Position numbers and translations under genes: made by a program | DNA from: a virus | Strand: one strand, 5' to 3' | Length of the DNA stretch: 23,593 bases | Virus record (IMG/VR): IMGVR_UViG_3300030061_003669 | Span: 1 to 23,593 of that record | Shown here: in pieces, positions 1 through 5,751 of the stretch | How positions within the stretch are numbered: position 1 is the stretch's first letter | Layout of the letters: each line of letters opens with the position of its first letter | The notes under the pieces: model-generated | Seen by the model: only the letters and a program-made list of their open reading frames with translations | The model's database searches: none | What the model was told of the DNA's origin: nothing

Positions 1-696
1 CTCATTGGTTTCATGCTTCGTCAATTCGAGTTGGCTAGGTTAATTGGAATTCGTCCGTACAATGCTATTGCGTTCTCTGGGCCTATCGCTGTTTTTGTCA
101 GTGTGTTTCTCATCTATCCTCTCGGACAGTCCAGTTGGTTCTTTGCGCCGTCGTTTGGTGTTGCAGCGATCTTTAGGTTCCTACTCTTCCTACAGGGCTT
201 CCATAACTGGACGCTCAACCCATTCCATATGATGGGAGTAGCAGGTATCTTAGGTGGTGCATTACTATCAGCAATTCATGGTGTAACAGTTGAGAATACT
301 CTCTATGAAGACGGCGATCAAGCAAACACCTTTAAGGCGTTTGATTCAACGCAAGAGGAGGAGACTTACTCTATGGTCACTGCAAACCGCTTCTGGTCGC
401 AGATCTTCGGTATTGCATTTTCTAACAAGCGTTGGCTTCATTTCTTCATGTTGTTTGTGCCTGTTATGGGTCTATGGACATCCAGTATTGGCATTATTGG
501 TCTTGCTCTCAATCTTCGTGCTTACGATTTCGTGAGTCAGGAGATCAGAGCAGCAGAAGATCCAGAGTTTGAGACTTTCTATACCAAGAACATCCTATTG
601 AATGAAGGACTACGTGCATGGTTGGCACCAGTTGATCAACCACATGAATCATTTGTATTCCCTGAGGAAGTTCTTCCTAGAGGTAACGCACTCTAA
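1..696 (+). CDS. psbD: Photosystem II reaction centre protein D2, 5' end outside window
   Basis: The reading frame is open from base 1, so only the last 231 residues are present. Numbered back from a 352-residue D2, every key residue falls in its known place: Tyr160 (redox-active TyrD), His189, His197 (chlorophyll PD2 ligand, in the NPFHMM stretch), His214 and His268 (non-haem iron ligands) and Trp253 (stacks on plastoquinone QA). The protein is a thylakoid membrane subunit that pairs with D1. Phage copies are known in cyanomyoviruses and are thought to keep photosynthesis running while host proteins turn over. No disruption is visible, so the product is probably functional. A terminator follows directly, and the gene's promoter lies outside the window. 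Confidence 0.97.
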   Translation, partial: LIGFMLRQFELARLIGIRPYNAIAFSGPIAVFVSVFLIYPLGQSSWFFAPSFGVAAIFRFLLFLQGFHNWTLNPFHMMGVAGILGGALLSAIHGVTVENTLYEDGDQANTFKAFDSTQEEETYSMVTANRFWSQIFGIAFSNKRWLHFFMLFVPVMGLWTSSIGIIGLALNLRAYDFVSQEIRAAEDPEFETFYTKNILLNEGLRAWLAPVDQPHESFVFPEEVLPRGNAL

Positions 697-715
697 ACTA
701 CTTTGCAAACTGTCT

Positions 716-743
716 ACCACCTCCTCACAGGGGTGGTTTTTTT
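716..743 (+). terminator. Intrinsic terminator after psbD
   Basis: An 8-bp stem (ACCACCTC with GGGGTGGT, one G-T pair) and a 6-base loop are followed by a run of seven T. It begins 19 bases after the psbD stop and separates psbD from the DoxX gene. Confidence 0.9.
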
Positions 744-759
744 ATGTAAAGTATGTTAT

Positions 760-767
760 AATAAATA
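760..767 (+). promoter_or_regulatory. T4-type late promoter (AATAAATA)
   Basis: AATAAATA matches the NATAAATA late-promoter element of T4-like cyanophages. It lies between the psbD terminator and the DoxX start at 789, leaving room for a short leader. This is a motif match only. Confidence 0.6.
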
Positions 768-788
768 TTATTAAGTTGTGTAACATAA

Positions 789-1199
789 ATGATAAAATCT
801 TTTGGATTTTTGTTACTTCGTTTATCGATAGGCATCATGCTTATTCATCATGGATACGAGAAACTAGAAAACATTGAAAACTTTGCGGATGCATTTGTAA
901 GACCATTGCATCTTCCATTCCCAATCCTCTCCTCATATTTCGCAGCATTCTCTGAGATTGTGGGAAGTTGGTTGGTTATCTTTGGACTTGGTACTCGACT
1001 GGGGGCCTTGGCAATCTTAGGTACTGTTTCCTTTGGAATCTATCATGCCCTAGTTACATCTGGATTTAACATCTACTTGTTAGAACTTTTAGTTCTTTAC
1101 TGGGGAGGTGCAGCATGTATCGTTCTTAATGGTGGGGGTAATTTCTCAATAGATCATCTCATAAAACTGAGACTCTTTAATAATGATTCTTCTAATTAA
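789..1199 (+). CDS. DoxX-like four-helix membrane protein
   Basis: The product has 136 residues with four hydrophobic segments, at about 5-21, 47-65, 70-90 and 97-114, and should lie in the inner or thylakoid membrane. The HHGYEKL stretch after helix 1 (residues 20-26), the acidic E56 with G59 in helix 2, and the LGTR turn before helix 3 fit the DoxX family. That family is linked to thiosulfate oxidation or redox protection, but its biochemistry is poorly defined and I assign no substrate. No ribosome-binding site is obvious before the ATG. The gene lies just behind a psbD terminator and a late promoter motif, so it starts a separate unit. The family call rests on pattern recognition. Confidence 0.7.
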   Translation: MIKSFGFLLLRLSIGIMLIHHGYEKLENIENFADAFVRPLHLPFPILSSYFAAFSEIVGSWLVIFGLGTRLGALAILGTVSFGIYHALVTSGFNIYLLELLVLYWGGAACIVLNGGGNFSIDHLIKLRLFNNDSSN

Positions 1200-1227
1200 A
1201 ACTTAGACCTATAACCTTTAATAAGAT

Positions 1228-1482
1228 ATGATCAAATCACTATTCAGTATTATGTTTGCTGCTCTCATGTGGGTACAAGTCCCACAGTGGAGTGACGACT
1301 GGTCTAAGTGTTCAGTAGATGTACCAGACACAGCATGTCATTGGTATATCACAGCACCCGATAGCACCATGGGTGAAGGATTTAGTTGGGCAAATGCTCC
1401 TTGGTTCAGTGTTGAAGGTCTCCGCGATGTTGGAGAACTTCATGATACAATGACATCACTACAAAAAGGTTCTGAACTATGA
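1228..1482 (+). CDS. Small exported or membrane-anchored protein, unknown
   Basis: I do not recognise this 84-residue protein. Residues 1-18 are a short hydrophobic segment after MIK, consistent with a signal peptide or membrane anchor. The rest is Trp-rich (WSDDW, CHW, SWANAPW) and acidic. C28 and C37 could form a disulfide if the protein is exported. Its stop overlaps the next start in an ATGA, so it is translationally coupled to the following small membrane protein. No good ribosome-binding site is visible: the start follows AATAAGAT. Confidence 0.65.
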   Translation: MIKSLFSIMFAALMWVQVPQWSDDWSKCSVDVPDTACHWYITAPDSTMGEGFSWANAPWFSVEGLRDVGELHDTMTSLQKGSEL

Positions 1483-1694
1483 ACGGTTATCTAGTATTCG
1501 TATATTTCAGTTGCTTTGCTGTTATTGCAGGTGCTGCTTTTGCAATGATGTGGAGTAACATTCAATCTATTAATATAGAGATGAGTAAACCTCCCAAACC
1601 AAAACATCCAGAAGCACCTGAACCAGGTGATGAACTGATGTATGTTGATTTCTCAAGAGAAAAACTTGAGAACCTTTACAAAAAAGACGAATGA
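1479..1694 (+). CDS. Small single-pass membrane protein with Pro-rich linker
   Basis: The product has 71 residues. Residues 4-25 form one membrane helix, followed by a proline- and lysine-rich stretch (KPPKPKHPEAPEPG, about 37-50) and a charged tail ending near YVDFSREKLENLYKK. It resembles small conserved proteins of marine picocyanobacteria and their phages, but I know of no function. It is coupled by ATGA overlap to the preceding gene, suggesting the two small membrane proteins work together. The -35 box of the talC promoter lies inside its 3' end. Confidence 0.7.
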   Translation: MNGYLVFVYFSCFAVIAGAAFAMMWSNIQSINIEMSKPPKPKHPEAPEPGDELMYVDFSREKLENLYKKDE

Positions 1695-1702
1695 TATATA
1701 AT
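1675..1702 (+). promoter_or_regulatory. Sigma70-like promoter of talC
   Basis: TTTACA (1675-1680) and a perfect TATAAT (1697-1702) are 16 bases apart, close to the bacterial consensus. Transcription would start near 1709, only about 16 bases before the talC ATG. This suggests that host RNA polymerase reads talC early, unlike the NATAAATA-driven genes. Confidence 0.6.
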
Positions 1703-1722
1703 GGACGTAGTATTTCGTCCAT
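1701..1722 (+). repeat. Inverted repeat at the talC promoter/start
   Basis: The perfect 7-bp arms ATGGACG and CGTCCAT flank an 8-base spacer. The left arm overlaps the last two bases of the TATAAT box and the right arm ends two bases before the talC ATG. It could be an operator, or simply a hairpin at the mRNA 5' end. Confidence 0.5.
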
Positions 1723-1724
1723 AC

Positions 1725-2369
1725 ATGAAAATCTTTTTAGATACAGCAGACACCGATGTAATTGAAAAATATTTTTCAACAGGATTAGTTGATGGTGTTA
1801 CAACTAATCCCACTCTCATTATGAAAAGTGGCAAAAACCCGGAAGATGTCTATCAAAAAATTAAGGACATTGGGGTAAAAGATATCAGCATGGAGGTCGT
1901 AGGATCTGACCTAGAGATGTATGATGAAGGCATTCGCCTATACAAAAAGTTTGGCGATGTAGCTACTATCAAGGTTCCTTGTACTCGTGAGGGATTGATT
2001 GTTTGTAAGCGATTGTCCGAGCAACGTGTAAAGGTTAATGTCACATTGATCTTCTGTGCTGCTCAGGCAGTCTTATCGGCAAAGGCAGGGGCAACATATG
2101 TTTCTCCCTTTGTAGGACGCTTAGACGACCAGTCAGTAGCAGGTCTGGAGGTTGTCAGATCGATCTCTGAGTTGTATCGTATTCATGGTATTAGGACTCA
2201 GGTTCTTTCAGCATCTATCCGTAACGTGCAAAGAGCTATCCGTTCGTGGTATAATGGTGCTGAGATATGCACTATGCCACCTAAGGTATTTGATCAAATG
2301 TATGATCACATTCTCACAGACAAAGGTCTGGAAATTTTTGATAACGATTGGAAACAGGTACAACAATGA
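1725..2369 (+). CDS. talC: Transaldolase (fructose-6-phosphate aldolase-like, TalC type)
   Basis: The product has 214 residues, the short TalC-type transaldolase found in cyanomyoviruses. D6, the TTNPT motif (26-30), the Schiff-base lysine K83 in TIKVP, NVTLIF, and YVSPFVGRLDD mark the alpha/beta barrel active site. The enzyme transfers dihydroxyacetone units in the pentose phosphate pathway, favouring NADPH and ribose supply for phage nucleotides. The start was set at MKIFLDTADT, where the family begins, rather than at an in-frame ATG eight codons upstream (1701) that lies inside the inverted repeat. It has its own sigma70-like promoter. Its stop overlaps the glutaredoxin start (ATGA). Confidence 0.95.
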   Translation: MKIFLDTADTDVIEKYFSTGLVDGVTTNPTLIMKSGKNPEDVYQKIKDIGVKDISMEVVGSDLEMYDEGIRLYKKFGDVATIKVPCTREGLIVCKRLSEQRVKVNVTLIFCAAQAVLSAKAGATYVSPFVGRLDDQSVAGLEVVRSISELYRIHGIRTQVLSASIRNVQRAIRSWYNGAEICTMPPKVFDQMYDHILTDKGLEIFDNDWKQVQQ

Positions 2370-2602
2370 CATTTACAGTATATTCAAAGGATGGTTGCCC
2401 CTATTGCACCAAAGTAGAACAGGTGTTACAGTTAGCAGAACTCAACTATGTCATATATAAACTTAACAGGGATTACACTCGTGAAGAGTTTTATGATAAG
2501 TTTGGAAATGGTTCAACCTTTCCAAGAGTTGTAAAAGACGATACACTTATCGGTGGTTGCACTGAAACTGTACAGTATCTGCGGGAGCAAAAATTAGTTT
2601 AA
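2366..2602 (+). CDS. nrdC: Glutaredoxin
   Basis: The 78-residue glutaredoxin has a dithiol active site CPYC (C11, C14), the cis-proline motif TFP (P53) and the GG-C-T-E-T glutathione-binding stretch (63-68). It would reduce ribonucleotide reductase or other disulfides in the cytoplasm using glutathione. It is coupled by ATGA to talC, and its last base is the first base of the next ATG. The start at MTFTVYS was chosen because the fold begins there. An upstream in-frame start at 2348 lies inside talC and adds only six residues. A degenerate paralogue lies at 4975-5217. Confidence 0.93.
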   Translation: MTFTVYSKDGCPYCTKVEQVLQLAELNYVIYKLNRDYTREEFYDKFGNGSTFPRVVKDDTLIGGCTETVQYLREQKLV

Positions 2603-2961
2603 TGGAACACAACCTCATAGACATCTACGATCTTGTTGAACACGCTATTGATAATGCCTTTGAGGGTCAAATGAACTTAAAGTTTTACAATTATCTTAGA
2701 GAAAGTAAAACTAAAAAGCACGAAATTGATTCATTTATTGAGAGCACCACAGCTGCAGAAATCAACGATCTTACACTTGACCTTGATGAGTATATTAAAG
2801 GTGGTGCTGACAATGAGCACAAACAACTTCGCGAAGGTTATGGTCACATTCCCAAACCCCAAGCAAGAAAAATTAAAATTTATTTGTATAGTATCTTAGA
2901 AGATGCCTGGAGGTACAGTCGTGACCGAAAACCTGGACGAAGGAAAAAGCAATCTAAATAA
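2602..2961 (+). CDS. Conserved small helical protein, unknown
   Basis: I recognise no domain in this 119-residue protein. It is largely charged and probably helical, acidic in the first two thirds, with a strongly basic tail (RDRKPGRRKKQSK) that could touch nucleic acid. Its ATG shares a base with the glutaredoxin stop, so translation is likely coupled. The next gene starts inside its 3' end with a 41-base overlap. Confidence 0.7.
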   Translation: MEHNLIDIYDLVEHAIDNAFEGQMNLKFYNYLRESKTKKHEIDSFIESTTAAEINDLTLDLDEYIKGGADNEHKQLREGYGHIPKPQARKIKIYLYSILEDAWRYSRDRKPGRRKKQSK

Positions 2962-3127
2962 TGACGAAACCCACATCAACCGTGGGGTTGAGTTACTATT
3001 GCGTAATAGGAGGGCAAAACCAGAACCACCAAAAACTTTTCAGGTAAAGTTTGGTAAAATGGTATCTCTCTTACGTAGGGAGATTGTATTTCATTTAAAC
3101 TTCTATCTGGACATTAGAAAGAAATAG
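2921..3127 (+). CDS. Small basic protein, unknown (GTG start)
   Basis: I place the start at GTG 2921, giving 68 residues, because a good GGAGG (2909-2913) lies seven bases upstream. An alternative ATG at 2903 has no such site. The product has an acidic N-terminus and a basic, hydrophobic C-terminus (LLRREIVFHLNFYLDIRKK) that may be an amphipathic helix. No known family is recognised. It overlaps the preceding gene by 41 bases. Confidence 0.6.
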   Translation: MTENLDEGKSNLNNDETHINRGVELLLRNRRAKPEPPKTFQVKFGKMVSLLRREIVFHLNFYLDIRKK

Positions 3128-3145
3128 TCTCTGGAGGCACAGAAG

Positions 3146-3367
3146 ATGTTAGCAGTAACCTTGACCATAGGAACATTAGTTTCAATTATGTTCTTTTTTG
3201 TAGGAGGTGTGGTAGGATGGTTAGCAAAGGATCACGTATACCAAACTCAACCCGTTTATATGCATCCAGAGATGTTTGATGAAAACGGAAATGTATTACC
3301 TGATGAAATTTTAGCAGTACGATTTGAAAACGATTATGAGCCCGACGAAGACCACGAAGACGACTAA
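3146..3367 (+). CDS. Small single-pass membrane protein, acidic tail
   Basis: The product has 73 residues. Residues 3-27 form one membrane helix ending in GGVVGWLA, followed by an acidic soluble tail (ENDYEPDEDHEDD). A GGAGG lies upstream (CTGGAGGCACAG), supporting the ATG. Function is unknown. The 3' end overlaps the next gene by 32 bases in another frame. Confidence 0.65.
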   Translation: MLAVTLTIGTLVSIMFFFVGGVVGWLAKDHVYQTQPVYMHPEMFDENGNVLPDEILAVRFENDYEPDEDHEDD

Positions 3368-3899
3368 GAAAGAAGTTCTTCCACAAAACCCGTTTATATT
3401 TGAGGTTCTAGAACTTACGAGTAAGCAAAGATCTAAAGCGAAAAAAGTAGAAGTTCTGAAAGAGTATGAGCACAATGCTCTTAAGGCAATCTTCATCTGG
3501 AACTTTGATGATACTGTTATCTCAATGGTTCCTGAAGGAGAAGTTCCATACGGAGACATTGGAGATCAGACCGTTTATAGTGGAACTCTATCTGATAATT
3601 TAGAAAAAGAAATGAGAGGAGACATGGAGTCTGCCACTGGACAGGATCTGGACGGTAGAGGTAAAACTTCTCTTCGCAGAGAGTGGCAAAATCTTTACCA
3701 TTATATTAAGGGAGGTAATGATTCTTTAACCAAGACTCGTAGAGAAATGATGTTTATCAACTTACTGAGGGGACTTCATCCAAAAGAATCTCAGGTTCTT
3801 TGTTTGGTTAAAGATAAAGTTTTGCAAACTAAATATAAGATAACTAAAGACATTGTTGAAACAGCGTATCCAGATATCCAATGGGGAGGTCGCGGATGA
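3336..3899 (+). CDS. Conserved phage protein of unknown function (possibly DUF6433)
   Basis: The 187-residue protein starts at ATG 3336 with a Thr/Lys-rich N-terminus (MSPTKTTKTTKK), then a globular region. It resembles a conserved T4-like cyanophage family that I recall as DUF6433, with hallmarks NPFIFEVLEL, HNALKAIFIWNF, LRREWQNLYHYIKGG, LLRGLHPKE and a C-terminal YPDIQWGGRG. The family name is from memory and no biochemical role is known. The stop overlaps the next start (ATGA at 3896). Its position among small middle-type genes rather than virion genes gives no firm clue. Confidence 0.75.
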   Translation: MSPTKTTKTTKKEVLPQNPFIFEVLELTSKQRSKAKKVEVLKEYEHNALKAIFIWNFDDTVISMVPEGEVPYGDIGDQTVYSGTLSDNLEKEMRGDMESATGQDLDGRGKTSLRREWQNLYHYIKGGNDSLTKTRREMMFINLLRGLHPKESQVLCLVKDKVLQTKYKITKDIVETAYPDIQWGGRG

Positions 3900-4234
3900 C
3901 AGTAGCAGTAGAACAGGAAAAGGAAATGGCTGAGTTTGGATCAGATGTTAATGAAGTAAATCCGTCTGATTATAGTTGCCAGATTCTTCTTGAGAAAACC
4001 ACTCTCGAAGCAGCAGATGATAAATCTTTTCCAAATGATGCTAGATTAGTTTGGTATGTAGTTGACGGTAAAGAATATATTGACCTTACAAGATGCAGTA
4101 AGGTTTCTAAACTCTTCGATATGTACTACGATAAGTATGGCAAAGGTGCTGTTCAAAAAATTGACTTTGGATATGGTGCAATGAATCCAAAACTCTGGGG
4201 ACAAAAACCAAAGAAAGAAAAGAAAAGAAAATGA
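3896..4234 (+). CDS. Conserved small protein, unknown
   Basis: The product has 112 residues from ATG 3896, chosen because GGGGAGGT (3883-3890) is well placed and the ATGA overlap with the preceding gene is typical of this operon. An in-frame ATG at 3881 would add five residues. The N-terminus is acidic, the middle is likely beta-rich (RLVWYVVDGKEYIDLTRC), and the tail is Lys-rich (KPKKEKKRK), which may bind nucleic acid. No family is recognised. Confidence 0.68.
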   Translation: MTVAVEQEKEMAEFGSDVNEVNPSDYSCQILLEKTTLEAADDKSFPNDARLVWYVVDGKEYIDLTRCSKVSKLFDMYYDKYGKGAVQKIDFGYGAMNPKLWGQKPKKEKKRK

Positions 4235-4509
4235 ACGAAGAAGATCTTAGGGAACAAATTAACTCTCTGATCCGTGAAGAAATCCAAGAAGACATCAACG
4301 ATTATGTTGATTCAATAGAAGAAACAAAAAAAACAGGTCTTGGATTTTTTTCTAATGATGACTCAGATGAATTGAAAGTTAAAGTCTCTCAAAAAGAGAT
4401 TGATAAAATCATAAAAGAATATAAGAAGATGAAAAAGAGTACAAGATCTAATCTTTCGCAGATTAAAAAACTTGGATTAGTTGATAGACACGGAAATCCC
4501 CTAAAATAA
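4231..4509 (+). CDS. Small charged helical protein, unknown
   Basis: The product has 92 residues, starting in an ATGA overlap with the preceding stop. It is nearly all charged helix, with a possible coiled coil near residues 1-30 (EEDLREQINSLIREEIQEDI) and another near 50-70, then a basic end (LVDRHGNPLK). No known family is recognised. A late promoter motif begins in its last codons. Confidence 0.65.
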   Translation: MNEEDLREQINSLIREEIQEDINDYVDSIEETKKTGLGFFSNDDSDELKVKVSQKEIDKIIKEYKKMKKSTRSNLSQIKKLGLVDRHGNPLK

Positions 4510-4512
4510 ATA
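4505..4512 (+). promoter_or_regulatory. T4-type late promoter (AATAAATA)
   Basis: AATAAATA overlaps the stop of the preceding gene and lies 19 bases before the ATG at 4532, the expected distance for a late transcript with a short leader. Confidence 0.55.
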
Positions 4513-4531
4513 CACCAGCAGGCAAATCCAT

Positions 4532-4846
4532 ATGCTTTCCACTAAATACAGATTGCGACTTGAAGCAATCTGTAAAAAGATAGTTCTTTGCGAGGACGTA
4601 TCTTTACCTGATATGATCTGGGCAGAGAAATTGGCAAAGAGTCATACTACTGCTCGTGATTGGCTACAGAAAGCACGAAGACAATCTTCTCAAGAAATTG
4701 AAGAAGGTAGCACAGATGATTTTCTGAATAGGATGGGACTAGGTGATCCCGACCCATCCAATCACAAAACGGGATTTACTGATGCTGACGATATTAAGAG
4801 TTGGTTTCATCAAGACAAACCTGACGATTGGAGACAACGTGATTGA
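4532..4846 (+). CDS. Conserved small protein, unknown
   Basis: The product has 104 residues. The first half is basic and helical (MLSTKYRLRLEAICKKIVL, then WAEKLAKSHTTARDWLQKARRQ), and the second half is acidic and likely disordered. The pattern resembles proteins seen in other T4-like cyanophages, but no function is known. It follows a late promoter motif, and its stop overlaps the GTG start of the next gene. Confidence 0.65.
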   Translation: MLSTKYRLRLEAICKKIVLCEDVSLPDMIWAEKLAKSHTTARDWLQKARRQSSQEIEEGSTDDFLNRMGLGDPDPSNHKTGFTDADDIKSWFHQDKPDDWRQRD

Positions 4847-4997
4847 AGACTATATCACAATCACAACATGGGACAAACAATTTCAATGTGTTCGTTATCA
4901 CTATGTTCATAAGTCATCTCCCAATCCAGTAGAAGAAGTAAAAAGTTCATTTCCATTCGAGGAAGTATACGAAAATGCAAGCAGTAATTTACAGTAA
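4839..4997 (+). CDS. Very small protein, unknown (GTG start)
   Basis: The product has 52 residues if started at GTG 4839, which has GGAG eight bases upstream and overlaps the preceding stop. The frame extends upstream to an ATG at 4743 without a ribosome-binding site, deep inside the previous gene. The sequence is likely beta-rich (DYITITTWDKQFQCVRYHYV). No family is recognised. It overlaps the next gene by 23 bases. Confidence 0.5.
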   Translation: MIEDYITITTWDKQFQCVRYHYVHKSSPNPVEEVKSSFPFEEVYENASSNLQ

Positions 4998-5217
4998 CGG
5001 TAGTCAAGAGTGTGAAAGGGCTGGTATGCTTTTGAAAAGTATTCACGAAGATTTTCATGAATACTTTTTGGATAAGGACTTTACAGATACACAATTCCAT
5101 GCAGAGTTTGGTGGCAATGCAGAGTATCCACAAATCTCTATTGGACTTAAGCATCGTGGTGGTCTCAAAGAGACTTTGCATTATTTGAATAACCACAATT
5201 ATAAATGTTCGTGTTGA
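4975..5217 (+). CDS. Degenerate glutaredoxin-like protein
   Basis: The product has 80 residues with the glutaredoxin outline: a beta-strand start (AVIYSNG), a position equivalent to CPYC that reads SQEC (S10, C13), a cis-proline EYP (P52) in place of TFP, and GGLKET (62-67) in place of GGCTET. The spacing matches the nearby true glutaredoxin at 2366-2602 almost residue for residue. The first catalytic Cys is lost while the second is kept, the reverse of ordinary monothiol glutaredoxins. An extra CSC sits at the C-terminus (C78, C80). It may bind glutathione or a partner without normal dithiol exchange. Confidence 0.65.
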   Translation: MQAVIYSNGSQECERAGMLLKSIHEDFHEYFLDKDFTDTQFHAEFGGNAEYPQISIGLKHRGGLKETLHYLNNHNYKCSC

Positions 5218-5228
5218 TACCAAGACAC

Positions 5229-5257
5229 TTGACTAAATAAGATATGAGGTCTATAAT
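5229..5257 (+). promoter_or_regulatory. Sigma70-like promoter of the riboswitch unit
   Basis: TTGACT (5229-5234) and a perfect TATAAT (5252-5257) are separated by 17 bases, nearly ideal for host housekeeping RNA polymerase. The predicted start, near 5264, falls at the first bases of the riboswitch. Confidence 0.75.
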
Positions 5258-5264
5258 AAGACCT
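5247..5264 (+). repeat. Inverted repeat centred on the -10 box
   Basis: The perfect 6-bp arms AGGTCT and AGACCT surround a 6-base centre. The TATAAT box lies across the left arm and centre, so a protein bound here would block the promoter. It may be an operator. Confidence 0.45.
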
Positions 5265-5324
5265 GACGTTCATCCCGCTCTAGGGTGGGACGCAAGTAAG
5301 TCGCGGAACGGAGCCGTTCATCCC
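5265..5324 (+). promoter_or_regulatory. Glutamine riboswitch, Downstream-peptide / glnA type
   Basis: The RNA fits the glutamine-binding aptamer class known from cyanobacteria. P1 pairs CGTTC (5267-5271) with GAACG (5306-5310). An inner stem can pair TCCC (5273-5276) with GGGA (5287-5290). The conserved ACGCAAGTAAGTC segment (5290-5302) corresponds to the E-loop region. A pseudoknot joins loop GCTC (5277-5280) to GAGC (5311-5314). The GGAG at 5310-5313, the only Shine-Dalgarno-like sequence before ATG 5325, lies in P1 and the pseudoknot, so ligand binding should lower translation. A second copy of CGTTCATCCC abuts the ATG. The motif call is from memory of the family's consensus; covariance-model scoring was not possible. 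Confidence 0.82.
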
Positions 5325-5489
5325 ATGATTGATTTTCTCTTATATTCATCCCTCAGTTGTTCTGATGCCGATGCAATTATGCTACGGATGAAGAACCACG
5401 AAGATCTTAGCAATCAAGTTAAGATTGAATTGGTAGAGGCCATTAAGGAATCTACCCCTGAGTGCTATCCATGGGACGCAAACGACTAA
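5325..5489 (+). CDS. Riboswitch-controlled small peptide (Downstream-peptide ORF)
   Basis: The product is a 54-residue acidic peptide. The ATG at 5325 was chosen because the frame's earlier ATG (5244) lies upstream of the predicted transcription start and the intervening bases form the riboswitch. The sequence begins MIDFLLYSSLSCSDADAIM and ends CYPWDAND, a pattern I associate with small conserved proteins of marine cyanobacteria and their phages. It has two cysteines and a predicted helix in the middle. It probably reports or acts on nitrogen status, given control by a glutamine aptamer, but its function is unknown. The DUF4278-like peptide follows on the same transcript. Confidence 0.75.
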   Translation: MIDFLLYSSLSCSDADAIMLRMKNHEDLSNQVKIELVEAIKESTPECYPWDAND

Positions 5490-5531
5490 AGGAACGGACC
5501 TAAAAATCCAACTACTTTAGGAGTACCTACA

Positions 5532-5699
5532 ATGAACACACTAAACATGATCAAGAAGCAGATCAACAAAGCATCTGCTATTCATGACGCACAGATTTCT
5601 CACACCTCATATCGTGGTGTTGAGTATTCTACTCGTTGTGTAGAAAGCAAAGAGTCTCACGGAACTTTCTGCTATCGCGGACAAACTTACACCAAGTGA
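5532..5699 (+). CDS. Small DUF4278-like protein
   Basis: The product has 55 residues, beginning MNTLNMIKKQINKAS. Two copies of the YRG signature (TSYRGVEYS near residue 28 and CYRGQTYTK at the C-terminus) match the cyanobacterial DUF4278 pattern of a repeated YRG-x-Y strand. A clear AGGAG (5519-5523) supports the ATG. It lies between the riboswitch peptide and a strong terminator, so it is the last gene of that short unit. No function is known. The gene is probably host-derived. Confidence 0.7.
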   Translation: MNTLNMIKKQINKASAIHDAQISHTSYRGVEYSTRCVESKESHGTFCYRGQTYTK

Positions 5700-5728
5700 T
5701 TGTCAAATCAATTGAATAGTGTTAAGAT
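5700..5728 (+). promoter_or_regulatory. Possible sigma70-like promoter overlapping a terminator
   Basis: TTGTCA (5700-5705) and TAAGAT (5723-5728) are 17 bases apart. Transcription would begin inside the following hairpin, so the new transcript would not form the terminator. The -10 box is weak. Confidence 0.35.
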
Positions 5729-5751
5729 GGGAGGGAAACCTCCCATTTTTT
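5727..5751 (+). terminator. Intrinsic terminator of the riboswitch unit
   Basis: A perfect 8-bp stem (ATGGGAGG with CCTCCCAT) with a GAAA tetraloop is followed by six T (5746-5751). It is one of the strongest terminators in the window. The next ATG begins immediately after the T run. Confidence 0.93.

Noticed and set aside
5244-5324. Upstream ATG at 5244 for the riboswitch peptide
   Set aside because: It precedes the predicted transcription start and would translate through the riboswitch; the ATG at 5325 fits the peptide family.
5490-5531. Second glutamine-riboswitch fragment (GGAACGGA) before the DUF4278-like peptide
   Set aside because: No partner CGTTC strand or ACGCAAGTA segment is present, so only a short resemblance remains.
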